Under the pieces are notes generated by a model. It was not told the origin of the DNA and ran no database searches. It saw only the letters and a list, made by a program, of their open reading frames with translations. This document shows, piece after piece, positions 50,004 to 60,867 of a DNA stretch of 64,000 bases; position 1 is the stretch's first letter, and every line of letters begins with the position of its first letter. The translations under genes and the position numbers were made by a program. Source of the stretch: Seminavis robusta (lineage: Eukaryota > Bacillariophyta > Bacillariophyceae > Naviculales > Naviculaceae); NCBI GenBank assembly GCA_903772945.1, contig CAICTM010000233.1, forward strand, positions 24,205-88,204, written 5' to 3'.

Positions 50004-53000
50004 TTTTGAAGTGCAAGGTTTTGGGTTTTGGAATTGTGAGCAGCAACAGGTCAGGCCCAATCTCAATGCTACCTTCGGTGCATCTCGCGATCCCCGTCCC
50101 ACCCAGCCTCCTGCAAAAGCTTGGATGTAGTACAGAAAGTACGTCGCCGCCTCAGCCCAAAGTTACCGGTATGCACGAAAACGTTCTAACAGGGTCACAG
50201 CAAACAAGCGGACTATGAGTGTCATGGTTGTAGTTGAAGGTGTTGCACTCTGGACACTTCGGCGTAAAATACATATCAGTACTAAATTGCTTATAGTGCC
50301 AGTCGTTTCAAAAACAGCATACTAGACCGAACTCAAACAATTTACATGAAATTGTAGTGGGTGGGTGCTTCGGAAGGAACAAGAGAACGTCGAGGAAATC
50401 TTACGATAATAACTCATCTCAAAAGGACTCCCACCAAGAGGCCAGGACAAGAGGTGCTTCAGCTATGGCTACACTAATATATAATATTGACTAGACTATA
50501 GCAACTGGAAAGATTTTCTTCCACTGGTATTCATGTCGAGAGTTTGATGGCGTTGACATTGCCAAATCTGCATGATGGCTGATCTTGGAGCTTTGAAACG
50601 ATTGCTTTGCAGCTATGCCTACGGGAACATTAAGATTCTAGAATGACGAGAGCGAACTATACCGATAAAATTTAGGCTTTGCTTCTATGAGGAGGATATG
50701 CTCTTTCTTGGTACCGTATCCTGTGGAGTTGGCTGCGTGCCATTTTCCAGGATTCTTGGATGGAGAGTAAACTTAGTCTGCACTGAGGAGCCGAGATAGA
50801 CTCGACTCTGACGGCTGTGTTTGGTTTGCAGCAGAGAAGGCGCTGAGGTGCTTGGCCTGTGAAATTGAATCTCCATGGTCGGCAAGAGCCAGCAGCGGCC
50901 ACCACACCGCGAAGTCTAGGTGCATCTGGTGCATACATAATATTATTATTATTAATTTTCAGAGGATTGAATGATGAAGAAGCGGTACCGGTTTCCAATT
51001 AAGTGTTCTAGCTGTTCTGAGAGAGAACGGTTCTAGATCTTTTGGACACGCAAAGGCCCCGACTCGCCGGATGCAATCTTACCAAAAAAAATTGAAGTCA
51101 ACATCAGGAGCGGCTAAAAGCCACTGAACAGAGCAAAAATTCGACGCGACCAAACTTTGACCGGTGAAATGGCTCCCGTTTTCACTGTGGAGAACACCTT
51201 TGTCAAAGGAGCAATCGTATCAAAAAGAGTGATTTAAGAACAATCCCTCCTTTGAAATCTCTACTGGTATACACTTCGCCTATTCGTCACGTGGTTAGGG
51301 AGCTGTTAAGGTTAGCTTGTGGAATCTTGCAAACGAGAGGAGCACCAGTGTTTATGATGTTGTAAGTCTCAGAGGCTTCTACCAAAAAAGACACGATCGA
51401 TACACCGGTATAGATGAAAACTATCTCGCAAAATCCAGGTAAAACTCACAGCTACCCAGCACCAGCTAGCTAGATGCTAGATCGATCGAGAACTCGCCAG
51501 CTAGAATACAGCTTATGATACTCCAATGAGAAACAGGTGGGAAATCCGATCGCCAGAGTGGTCCCTGGCTACCGCTAGCTACTCTGGGGTAGTCCCTGAC
51601 CATCTAACCTAAACTGGTGGGAGAGATGGCGCTCCCCTCTTGAAGACTGCCAAGCCTACCGCCTTTGGAATGGAAAATACTCTTGCTTCTGAAGGATCTG
51701 AAGGAACATGGTAGCAACCGATAGCTAAGATATCATCACAAAGCAAGAGCCAATTTTGTTGCCAGCACGAGCCATGAGAGCAAGAAACACCACTCAAGGC
51801 GAGCAACTAGTTGCTTTTTACGAACGGGGGCCCTGCGTTGGCTGCAGGTCTTGATAGTCCGCGATGGGTTGGCTTGCACCTGAATGCTGGTTGACGGAGG
51901 GGAGACCTAGCTTCTTCCCAGACTGGCCTAAAAGATGGCTTGTTGGGAGTCTGATAAGGCATCGATAAAGTTGGTAATCCGAGGGGTTGGGCATCCGCAG
52001 CTGCATCCGCATATCCCAGAGTGGAAAGACGGTGGAGCACAATGCCCAGACTGAACTAAGATTAGCTAGTACCGGTACTAGTAGCTATTAGCTTCAGTAG
52101 CTGGTTAGCTGGTGAATTTATTTTTAAGGAAGGCCAAAGCTGCATAATTTGTATGATTTAAGAAGCATTTTCCTTCCTTGCCTCTCAAGCCTCAAGTTTT
52201 GACGGTCAGAAGAGTTTCACTGTGACGGTTCAGTATAAACTTAATCTCCCTTGAACTTTCTCGAAAAGAACAGCCATGGCGAAACAGCTATCCTGCCCAC
52301 TCTACTAGCTACATACTAGTATGCAGCTAGCTATGCCCACCATGGCCACAGAGCTGCCACAGCTACCTGCCCAGCGTACAGTACACCGTACGACTGTACC
52401 CACCACCAACCAATGCTGAGTAGCTGAGCTAGCTAGTACAATACATAGATAGTAGAAGCTAGCTAGAGATAGATCCATGACAGGAGCTGCAACCCAGTTG
52501 TGGTTACTCAGTAGTGTGTTAGCTGTGGATTGAGCTGTTGTGTAGACTACCGGTAGTCTACTTCGTACTTTGTACTTTCTCAAAACGAGTTATTCCTTGG
52601 GGTTTCTCTTCCCCCCTTGTTACAGAAAAGCTGAGTTCTCTTTATACCGGTACCAGAACCGGTACCAGAACCGTCACGCAAAATTTAATGAAGAAGACAG
52701 CTAGCTAGAAGACACAGCTTGTTTCATGTTTCATACGTTCCAGCTGTTGTTGACATGCAGAGTAGCCTTGCAGAGTTGACCCTCGAACCGAAGGCTTACT
52801 GCAGATACCGGTACAGTACACGATCAAGCAACATCCAAGTTGCGGGTTGCGGTTGCTCGCTCGGTTTAACAAACTCATACGAACTCTTTGTGCCCGTCGA
52901 AACCGACACGGGTCAAACCGGCCGCAAGGAAACTAACCTTAGGAGGGAGAGCCCTACTACAAGCATGGAACAATGATGTAAGTGATGTTTTCCCTTGCTT

Positions 53001-53504
53001 CTTCGCCCACTTGGCGGTACTGGCTACTAGTAGGTAGAATGATGCTGTTTGCTTGCCGTCGGTGCAGCCTGTGCCTGTACTGATCAAGCCCAACCCCACA
53101 CCTGCCGGTAGCTACTCGAGTGCTACCTATCTAGTAGCTAGGTTCACAGCAAGGGGTGCCGTATTACAGAGTAGACTAGTACATCGTACCGGTACCAAGA
53201 CAGCTTTCTTCACCATTTACTTGACCTGAAAGAAGGTTTGGCCACATGCTTCCCCCTAACCTTCAACACGGTATCGGAGAATCTTTAGTCACGAAGTTGA
53301 CGAAAGCGGATCTTTACAAGGAGCAAGGAGCCGTCTCCAAAAAATCCGAAGAGACAACAAGACGTCACTCGTCACTCGAGCTGCAGCTCCACCAGCAGGC
53401 AGCAACAACCTTGTTTGTTCCGACAACCTTCTACGATTGCTATTGCTGTGCCTTTCTGCTTGCTTGTTGTTGATTAAATAAAAGGTCAAAAGAGGCTGTC
53501 GAGC
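50004..53504. other. 3.5 kb gene-poor region
   Basis: No gene is supported on either strand. The stretch is rich in CTAG words (51463-51500, 52300-52460), has an AATATTATTATTATTAA run near 50938, paired 'ccggtaccagaa' repeats at about 52645-52670 and a perfect 20-base palindrome at 52542-52561. Short frames at 51609-52042 have no protein-like composition. Confidence 0.55.
52542..52561. repeat. Perfect 20-base palindrome
   Basis: gtagactaccggtagtctac reads the same on both strands and has no spacer. It contains the CCGG core that is common in this window. It could be a binding site or chance. Confidence 0.7.
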
Positions 53505-56500
53505 ATGTCCCATCAAGAAGATATCGTTCCGGACGCCGCGTTGTCTGCGCCAACGACCAGTGTTCCCACGGCCGACGCTGTTCCCAGCGGCAACACGCCC
53601 ATGAAGTCCCGAAACCCCAACGATCCACTGCGATGGTTCATCTGCTTGATTGACAATCGCAATAGAACCAAGATTTTGAAATTCCACCCACAAGAATCTC
53701 TGGGCAACATTACCAAGAAAATTGCCAAAAAATTTGGCGTGGAAGATCAATTGGATGAAGAGCACGCCTTGCTCTACTTGATATCAGGAGGAGGAGACAA
53801 AGGATTGCATTTGATTGACGAAGTGGAGGAAGTCGAGTTTGATGAAAAGGTGGCGTTGGATCCAACGGGGAACTACATTCGAGATCAGCAACAACAAACT
53901 GAATCCACTCAAGACTCGGGCGAAGTAAGCATTCTTGAAGCTCCTGTGGATGCATCTCCACAACGAACCAAGTCTTCTACAAAGAGGGGTTTCCGCAGCA
54001 GGCAATCTGCAAGGGCTTCGTGGGACTCTGATGAGGATGAATCCTGTGCCACAGGGTCCTCCGTTCCTACTACAAAAATCACACGCAAGAAACAATCCAC
54101 TGGCAAAAATCGAAATGAAAGTAGGAGTAGAGGAAAGGGTTCGGCAAGAGCCTATCAACGGACGTCATCCAACACCCCCACGAAACACTCTACAACAAAA
54201 ATTCATACCAATTGGGACTCTACCCGCTCTGGGCATTCTTCGGAAGAAGAGAGCACTGATTACGATTACGAGCCCCCAGGACGCAAAAGACGCCACCAAA
54301 GCAAAACCAATCGTCACCAAAGCAAACGAATTGCGGGTCAATCCAAGCCACTCACCGTAGATTCCGATGACAGTATGGATGATGAGACTGTCCCGGCTCG
54401 TATAACCCGATCCAAACGGCGGCAATCCACCCACAGAAAACAATGCACGAGGCAAGCCCCTACTAGTGAGGAAAGTGGCAATCACCAACCGCAGCAAAGG
54501 CGTCCAACAGGTGCCTACGATAAATCATCATCCAAGAAGAAACCAGCCGCCCCAGATGATTCTTCAAGGCCAATAACGATCACAAGAAGGACGGCGGATA
54601 CCACCAGTGACGCTGAGACGGTCCGCAGCATTCGTTCGTCCACACGGAGATCGCCGAGGCGCTCTCGCCAGACAACCACGCAGTATGATGGTGAGGTAAC
54701 TGTCATTACCAAAAGGGTGGCAACGAGGAAGAATTCTCCCAAGCGAGCACCCAACGTGTCACGTCAACTGTCTGACGGCGGACCAGTGGATGATGACGAA
54801 AACGACGATGACGACGACGTCGTGGAAACGGAGCCCCCACCATGCACTGAGGATCCATATCCAGTGGGATCCTTCCACTTTATCTACGATGAATGCTTTG
54901 GATATTCATTCCCTGTGCAAGTCATCAAACCGCCAAAGAGTGAGAAGATCCGGGCAAAAAAGAACGAACGCTGCATCGCGTGGATTGGATATCATTACAG
55001 CATCGAAGTTGTCCCCGTAGCAAGACTCGAAGAATTCACCGACGAGCGAGAGTACGCTTGGCGGACTGTCACGGAACCGGCTCTCAAACAACAGGCCAGG
55101 CAACGCGAAGCTGCCGAGAAAAAGAATCCGTCACCACCAAAAGCAAGGGCGAAGGAAGACAAAATGGAAGATGTCCAAGTTGGCAGCCGCTGCTTTGTAA
55201 ATACACCCGATGGCGACTATCCTGCAACTGTCACCAAGCTCTGCCCCAAAGCGACGGACAAGTGCATTATCACGTTTGTTGGCTATTCAAAAGCACCCAA
55301 GAGAGTGCTCAAGGCAGACCTTCTCAAAGCGACGGATACCCGTGAGATGATCTATGAGGTGCGGCAAAAATACTCGGAGAAACAGAATGAGCTGGAAGCC
55401 AAGAGAAGAAGAAAAAGGGGCGGCGTGGCAGAGCAAGAACCGCCTGCAAAGCGACCAATGAGAGGTTCCCCTACAGCAACTAGTAAGCTCGGCACTAAGA
55501 GGAACAACAAAAAAGATTCCGACGATAGCAGTGTGGCGGATGGTGTGGACACAGAGACGCGATTGTATGGACCTGCAACCAGTGTTGAGAATCTTCCCAC
55601 TGTTTTCATGACGAGGCTTGTACCCAATGGGACGTTGCAAAGGCAACGCAATCGCCTCATCTATTTTGCCCGCGATGACGAACGCCCATTATGCATTGCT
55701 GAAAAGTTCCAGATCCCGGTGGGAAAGATCATGTACGACAATCGCCGTGTCTGGCCTCAATTGAAAACTTCTTCTAGATTGAAAAAGAATACCCCTGTCG
55801 TTTTGCCAAGGATGTGGAATGGCCGGGATGTGTTCCTCTGCAAGATCGGTAGAACCAACAATAGGCAAGCATCATCGGGACGTGACGAAAGAATGGCAAC
55901 TCCAATCTCAAAAACGAAGAAGAGAAAAGCATCAAACGGACGGGACGAAAGAGTGGGAACTCCAATTTCAACAACGAAGAAGAGAAACGCATCGAGAGGA
56001 AATTCGATGGCAGCAACTTCAGCAGCGTCACCTAGAGCAAACAAATCGACGGAGTCGCCTCGCCGTTTCGGAAAGGCTAGCATGGTCCTGGAAGTGGATG
56101 GAGCCGATAGCGCGCTGGATGGCCAGGAATTGTCGTTAGTGAATTCCTCCTCGAGCACAACCGACGAAGATACGAAGAAGGATGAAGGTGATAAGAATCT
56201 CCAGGACGAGGTTGCTTCTTCAGCCGGTGGAAGCACCACGACCGATGACGACGAAAAGGAGGATGACGATGATCAGAATACACACCCAGACGCAGCTTCT
56301 ACAACCGGCGGCAGCACCACCACTGAAGACGACGAAAAGGAGGTTGACGGTGATCAGGATCTCCAACCAGGCACCGGCGGCATCGCCACCACTGAAGACG
56401 AAAAGGAAGTTGACGGTGATCAGGTTGTCCAACCAGTCGTAGCATCAACAACTGGCGGCATCGCCACAGCTGATGACGATGAAAAGGAGGACAAAGGTGA

Positions 56501-57512
56501 TCAGGTTGTCCAACCAGTCGTAGCATCAACAACTGGCGGCATCGCCACAGCTGATGACAATGAAAAGGAGGATCAGGATCTCCAACCATTCGTATCAACA
56601 ACCGACGGCATCGCCACAGCTGATGACGACGAAAAGGAGGTTGACGGTGATCAGGATCTCCAACCAGTCGTAGCATCAACAACCAACGGAATTGCCACAG
56701 CTGATGACGATGAAAAGGAGGATGAATGTGATCAAGATTTCCAGCCAAGAGGGCCTTCTGCCATATCCGGTGGCAGCACAATGTCAGATGATGATGACGA
56801 CAACAACAACAACGAGAAATCGCATCACGAGAACGAAAGCTTAAGCGACGATCCAAACAACACCAACGAGCCTGCCCAGGACGACACTTCCGCGGACGTC
56901 CCAGGCGACAATACTGGCGCTAGGTCGGAAGGCAGCACCACTGCTTGCGGCAGCAACAAGTCGGGTTGTGATCCCAACGACACCACAAAGCCAGCCAAGG
57001 ATGACACTGGCGCGATCGTGACAGGAGAGACCAGCGCGATCGTAACGGGAGACAACAGGATAGCAAGCCAAGAACAAGATAAAGATCAGGACGAAGAGAA
57101 AACTAGCGCGGTCGATCCAGGGGACAAGATGAGTGCAGACCAGGAGCGCGAGGAAGATCACAAGGACGTGGTTTCCCACGTTACATCCAGTTCCAGTGAT
57201 ACCGAGCATGAAAACGACAGCAGGAAGAAACATAGTAACAGCGGCCAACAAAATCGGGACGGGGATGAGACGATTTCTGACAACAGACCAGTCAACTCTG
57301 GGGATGGGACGACTCGCAGCAACAGCCCTGTCAACTCTGGGGATGGCGGCGAGCAAACGCAACAAGGGCATCCTGATGATGGCAGTGATAATGTGCCATC
57401 CAAGGGATCACAGAACAGTACCGGTAGTGACTGGGAGCGCTTGGATCGAACATCCGTTCTGGGTGATTTCGATGATGATGCTTTCTTGCCAACGACGCAG
57501 GACGTGAGCTGA
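53505..57512 (+). CDS. Tudor-like, LysM-like chromatin-style protein with acidic repeat tail
   Basis: A single exon encodes 1335 residues. Residues about 40-125 may form a beta-grasp fold ('LRWFICLIDNRNRTKILKFH'). A basic Ser/Arg/Lys-rich region follows. Two Tudor-like units lie at about 452-520 ('VGSFHFIYDECFGYSFPVQV') and 556-620 ('VGSRCFVNTPDGDYPATVTK'). A LysM-like unit lies at about 699-775 ('RLIYFARDDERPLCIAEKFQ' then 'GKIMYDNRRVW' and 'VVLPRMW'). From about 882 to 1083 there are about eight acidic repeats of some 26 residues, built on 'GIATADDDEKE' and 'GDQxLQPVVASTT'. The rest is Asp/Asn/Ser-rich. No signal peptide, so nuclear is likelier than extracellular. The gene at 60868 shares the segment order. 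Function is unknown. Confidence 0.75.
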   Translation: MSHQEDIVPDAALSAPTTSVPTADAVPSGNTPMKSRNPNDPLRWFICLIDNRNRTKILKFHPQESLGNITKKIAKKFGVEDQLDEEHALLYLISGGGDKGLHLIDEVEEVEFDEKVALDPTGNYIRDQQQQTESTQDSGEVSILEAPVDASPQRTKSSTKRGFRSRQSARASWDSDEDESCATGSSVPTTKITRKKQSTGKNRNESRSRGKGSARAYQRTSSNTPTKHSTTKIHTNWDSTRSGHSSEEESTDYDYEPPGRKRRHQSKTNRHQSKRIAGQSKPLTVDSDDSMDDETVPARITRSKRRQSTHRKQCTRQAPTSEESGNHQPQQRRPTGAYDKSSSKKKPAAPDDSSRPITITRRTADTTSDAETVRSIRSSTRRSPRRSRQTTTQYDGEVTVITKRVATRKNSPKRAPNVSRQLSDGGPVDDDENDDDDDVVETEPPPCTEDPYPVGSFHFIYDECFGYSFPVQVIKPPKSEKIRAKKNERCIAWIGYHYSIEVVPVARLEEFTDEREYAWRTVTEPALKQQARQREAAEKKNPSPPKARAKEDKMEDVQVGSRCFVNTPDGDYPATVTKLCPKATDKCIITFVGYSKAPKRVLKADLLKATDTREMIYEVRQKYSEKQNELEAKRRRKRGGVAEQEPPAKRPMRGSPTATSKLGTKRNNKKDSDDSSVADGVDTETRLYGPATSVENLPTVFMTRLVPNGTLQRQRNRLIYFARDDERPLCIAEKFQIPVGKIMYDNRRVWPQLKTSSRLKKNTPVVLPRMWNGRDVFLCKIGRTNNRQASSGRDERMATPISKTKKRKASNGRDERVGTPISTTKKRNASRGNSMAATSAASPRANKSTESPRRFGKASMVLEVDGADSALDGQELSLVNSSSSTTDEDTKKDEGDKNLQDEVASSAGGSTTTDDDEKEDDDDQNTHPDAASTTGGSTTTEDDEKEVDGDQDLQPGTGGIATTEDEKEVDGDQVVQPVVASTTGGIATADDDEKEDKGDQVVQPVVASTTGGIATADDNEKEDQDLQPFVSTTDGIATADDDEKEVDGDQDLQPVVASTTNGIATADDDEKEDECDQDFQPRGPSAISGGSTMSDDDDDNNNNEKSHHENESLSDDPNNTNEPAQDDTSADVPGDNTGARSEGSTTACGSNKSGCDPNDTTKPAKDDTGAIVTGETSAIVTGDNRIASQEQDKDQDEEKTSAVDPGDKMSADQEREEDHKDVVSHVTSSSSDTEHENDSRKKHSNSGQQNRDGDETISDNRPVNSGDGTTRSNSPVNSGDGGEQTQQGHPDDGSDNVPSKGSQNSTGSDWERLDRTSVLGDFDDDAFLPTTQDVS

Positions 57513-57896
57513 GAAACTGGCTTAGCTGTCTCCTCCAATCCTAGCGCATCAATATAGTATTGACAGTTTGGTGAGTTCTCTAATCGTAATCTTGTGCGGG
57601 GAACCCCAGAATCCAGTTTCGTCAACATGTTTTCCTTTTCTGCTTCTGGTGGCATACGCTTGTCAGCTGGAGTGGAGTTTTATCAACTTCCAACTCGTGT
57701 TCTACTTGGTCTTTAACTGGCTTGATTTCTCCGTCGCATTTTTCCCCTTGGGGGTCCATGTTTGAAGTCCCCACGGTAGAAAGGGCAGATCTCTGGGCTA
57801 GCTGGGAGGTAGCCTTTTGAGATCTTTCATATCTCCCACTTTTTTCATTTTAGTTTCATTGTTTTGAACACCACTCTGTAGCTAGCAACGTGTTAG
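57513..57896. other. 3' flank leading to transposon debris
   Basis: Holds the left member of a degenerate direct repeat at 57770-57865. No gene is seen. Confidence 0.5.
57770..57865 (+). repeat. Left degenerate direct repeat around copia fragment
   Basis: Shares 'cccacggta', an agg(g/a)cag run, 'ggtagccttttg', 'gatcttt' and 'tcattgttt' in the same order with 59050-59120. The two lie about 1.3 kb apart around the RT fragment and may be worn long terminal repeats. Confidence 0.55.
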
Positions 57897-58316
57897 ATGA
57901 CAGGTTATAAGCTCACATGCATGGCTACAAGGTCTATGGCGGCAATGCAAAAAGATGCCTATGTACTCAATCAAAATGACGTGCTCCGAGTGCAGTACTG
58001 GTACGCACTGCAGGGACACCCTGAATCTGGCAGTTTATGGGAAGCTCACACCAACAAAATCTTCCAGTCCCTTGGCTTCACACCTACCACCCATGATAGG
58101 TCCATCTACTCTGCCACTTATAAGGGCCATCTGGTTTTGATGCTTATACAGGTTGATGATCTTGCCATTGCTTCTCCCAGAAAAACTATTGCCCAGGAAA
58201 TCTATCGTCAGATTGGTGTGCAACTACAGTTGCCCCAAGAGACAAAACCACCTTTCAAGTATTTGGGTCTCCTGATGGACTACAATGAACTTGATGTCCA
58301 TCAGCCAGTTCGAAGC
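57897..58316 (+). pseudogene. Ty1/copia-type reverse-transcriptase fragment
   Basis: An open stretch of 140 codons carries the C-terminal half of a copia reverse transcriptase: 'ALQGHPESGSLWEAHTNKIF' (the L-Q-G-H-P-E-S-G box), 'TTHDRSIYSATYKGHLVLML', 'QVDDLAIAS' (the catalytic V-D-D box) and 'QETKPPFKYLGLLMDYN'. It is close in style to the diatom CoDi elements. Gag, protease, integrase and RNase H are missing, and the frame shifts and stops after about 58316. It is a truncated relic, not a functional element. Confidence 0.8.
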
Positions 58317-59049
58317 TGAGTTCCTGGGGGCTGTGACAGCAGCCTTTCAGGCCAAATACCTTCCAGTCCTCAAAGAGCTTGGATTGGCACCCCCCAAACC
58401 AGTTGCGGCCAAAACAGAAGGGCGCCAAGCTCCTCTGCGGACGAAGACAGCGCCAGCGCTTCAAGTCCAAAGGGACATCAAAGATCCTCCAGGAGACAAT
58501 CCAAGAGGAGGAGCAGAAACTCCAGAACCAGGAGCTCCAGGTAGTTTGGAACTACCGCTCACGCATGCATAGAACATATGGGACCCTGCACTCTCTGTCA
58601 ACCACAATGCATACAATGCCATCTCATCCATGTTTATCACCCAATATCGTAACCGTCCAACTCACTCTGCATTTCATGACCTCACTGATGGAAAATTCAG
58701 CCAGCCAGGTAAGACTTTGGATGGGTTTGGGCTGAGCATCTTTGTCTCTCTTTGTCTTTTGCAAACAACTAACCCAATGAAATTGATCAATAGGTACTGC
58801 TATAGAGGTGAGACACAGAGTGTTATTTAAATTGTATTATGAGACCAGGGCGTCAAGGTCTCTATCCTCCCTCTTTACCTACATCACAACTGCCTTATCT
58901 CACTTGTGTACCGGTGTCATGTAGAATAATATGGACGTGTGTCAAGCAATGTCAAGGTATTTCAATTGCCATGTGTAGCCTGTGGCAGTATTTAATAAAT
59001 GGAAGGAGAAGGGACACGTTCTGGTTGTCACGGGGAGGGTGTCATCATT
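58317..59049. other. Degraded transposon flank
   Basis: Continues out of frame with Pro/Lys/Gln-rich pieces near 58320-58570 and 'ITQYRNRPTHSAFHDLTDGK' near 58640. No intact gene. It probably belongs to the dead element or to sequence captured by it. Confidence 0.4.
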
Positions 59050-59120
59050 CCCACGGTAAAAGGACAGAAATCTAGGTAGCCTTTTGATCTTTCCTTTTTG
59101 TTCATTTAGTCTCATTGTTT
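59050..59120 (+). repeat. Right degenerate direct repeat around copia fragment
   Basis: The partner of 57770-57865, shorter because it lacks an internal piece around 'ctctgggctagctggg'. See that entry. Confidence 0.55.
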
Positions 59121-59459
59121 ACACATGAATCTAGCCAGAGAGATGGATGACACAGCCATGCTAACGACCTTGAGCAAGTTCACACCCAGAAGCCACTTTA
59201 AGACAACACCCCGCATCATTGAAATCATACGGATCCGCACAGTACAACAGTAGGTTTGTTGCTGGCTCGGTACCAGTACTTGTTGGCAGCGGCTCCGCTG
59301 TCAACACTGAGGGAGTTAGAATCGCCCCAGTAACCCAAGGGTGGTAGGAACAGCATGGCACAAAGATCATCCATGACTACTCTTGTCGTCGACAAGAGAG
59401 GCCTGGACGATCTTTGCTTTGTTGGTTTGACGGAAGCTTGATTGATTGATGTGTATTAA
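59121..59459. other. Short intergenic stretch
   Basis: No gene supported. A GGTACCAGTACTTGT word lies near 59269. Confidence 0.45.
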
Positions 59460-60290
59460 TTAATGCAACACCACTCTCTTGCCAATATGTTTGACCAGTT
59501 GATGGTGTGTGACATACCAAGGTCCCTGTTGCGCGACAAACATGTCAATGGGCAGACGACAAAAGACATCATCATCAACGTCTAGTACCTGTTCCATCAT
59601 GCGTCGACCCCATAGTTGCGCTGGAGTTCCAAATCGATAGAGACACGTATCGGGACTGTTTCGGGTAAAGGAGTAATAGTCCCATTGCGCTTGGTGGTAA
59701 ACGTACAAGAGTTCGCGACGAAACTGGATCCCATCCAGGAGCATGACATCATCTTCAATGGTCACGACGGCCCGAAAATCGTCGTCATGTTGTTGTTGGG
59801 ATGATGATGTTGATTGTTCTATGGTTTGTCGAAAGACGTGTTGGTAAATGGCAAAGAGTCGACTCTTGAAGGTTTCCGTTTGACAGCGAGTATTGGTGTA
59901 GTCTTGACTGATTTGCGAGGTGTTGACCAGTTGAATGGGAAATCCTGCTTTTGTCCAACTTTGGAGCACTGGGTCAACCAGGTGTTTGGGTCTCGCACTA
60001 ATCATGAGCATGGGTGGCAAATCCTGTGTAGCATCCGTGGTAGCATCATCATCCACAATAGTAGGACACCCACCGAGACTGTAGAGAGGCTTCCATAGAT
60101 TGCTACTCCAATGATCCAAGGGAGCCTCTAATTCTTTGTCCACGTAGGATTGATTCCACTGATGCACACTCCAGATCACATGGCCAAGGACAAGCAGAAT
60201 CAAGATGAACAACACCCGCAAAATGATGGAGAGCAGTGGGGGGTTTCTCTGGCCCAGGCGATTGCCTCGCCGAAAGATTGGAAGCGTCAT
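59460..60290 (-). CDS. Golgi-type glycosyltransferase candidate (type II membrane protein)
   Basis: A single minus-strand exon encodes 276 residues from the ATG at 60290. A basic start and a span at about 19-42 ('LLSIILRVLFILILLVLGHV') indicate a type II membrane protein with a lumenal catalytic part. The lumenal part begins with 'LPPMLMISARPKHLVDPVLQ', then 'FRAVVTIEDDVMLLDGIQFR', an E-D-D metal-binding box as in GT25-like and other GT-A enzymes. Later 'PIDMFVAQQGPWYV' resembles the downstream acceptor-side motif of GT25-like proteins. The family assignment is tentative; donor and acceptor are unknown. The length is short but enough for a GT-A core. Confidence 0.55.
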   Translation of the reverse strand: MTLPIFRRGNRLGQRNPPLLSIILRVLFILILLVLGHVIWSVHQWNQSYVDKELEAPLDHWSSNLWKPLYSLGGCPTIVDDDATTDATQDLPPMLMISARPKHLVDPVLQSWTKAGFPIQLVNTSQISQDYTNTRCQTETFKSRLFAIYQHVFRQTIEQSTSSSQQQHDDDFRAVVTIEDDVMLLDGIQFRRELLYVYHQAQWDYYSFTRNSPDTCLYRFGTPAQLWGRRMMEQVLDVDDDVFCRLPIDMFVAQQGPWYVTHHQLVKHIGKRVVLH

Positions 60291-60867
60291 CAAGCCACGG
60301 TGCCTCTTTTGGAATCAAGCCACCGGAAGGTTAGCTAGCTAGCAGAGGATATTCTTTGTCAGCCAAGCCCCGACACAACCAAACACGTTCATGGTGACAG
60401 AAGTTGCAATCTACAGTATAGTGATCCAAAGAGGTCATCGCGAGTGTGGTGGAAATGGAAGAGAAGATGAGAAATCGTTGTTGCGGTTTGGCCGGCAGAG
60501 CTGAAACTTAAGAGTAGCTGAACCCTAAGAAGGGAAAACAGAATGGCGGCTTCGTCAACGGTTTCGATAACGGTTGGATTTATAACGGCTCATCTGGCGT
60601 GCCTGCCTCCGAAAGAAAACCTCAAAACCTCAAATTCGTCTCTCTTGTCATTTTTTCTTTCGCTTCAAATACCTTATTACAACTGTACTTTAGAGGTCTT
60701 GGAAGACTTTAGTAAAGGTCTTGGAAGACTTTAGAGATTTGAAGTATCCTCTTGAGTACTAGTACTAGTAGTAGTCCCACCAAACCACATACCGGTAGTA
60801 ACTCCGATTTGAAGTCATATTAATTTCAAGCCTACCCAAAACTTGAGTTGGAGTTGATTGACCAAAA
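60291..60867. promoter_or_regulatory. Divergent intergenic region with a short tandem repeat
   Basis: Two copies of aggtcttggaagactttag, at 60694-60712 and 60716-60734, sit about 140 bases before the start at 60868. Each unit has the internal palindrome gtcttggaagac. No gene is supported. Confidence 0.5.
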
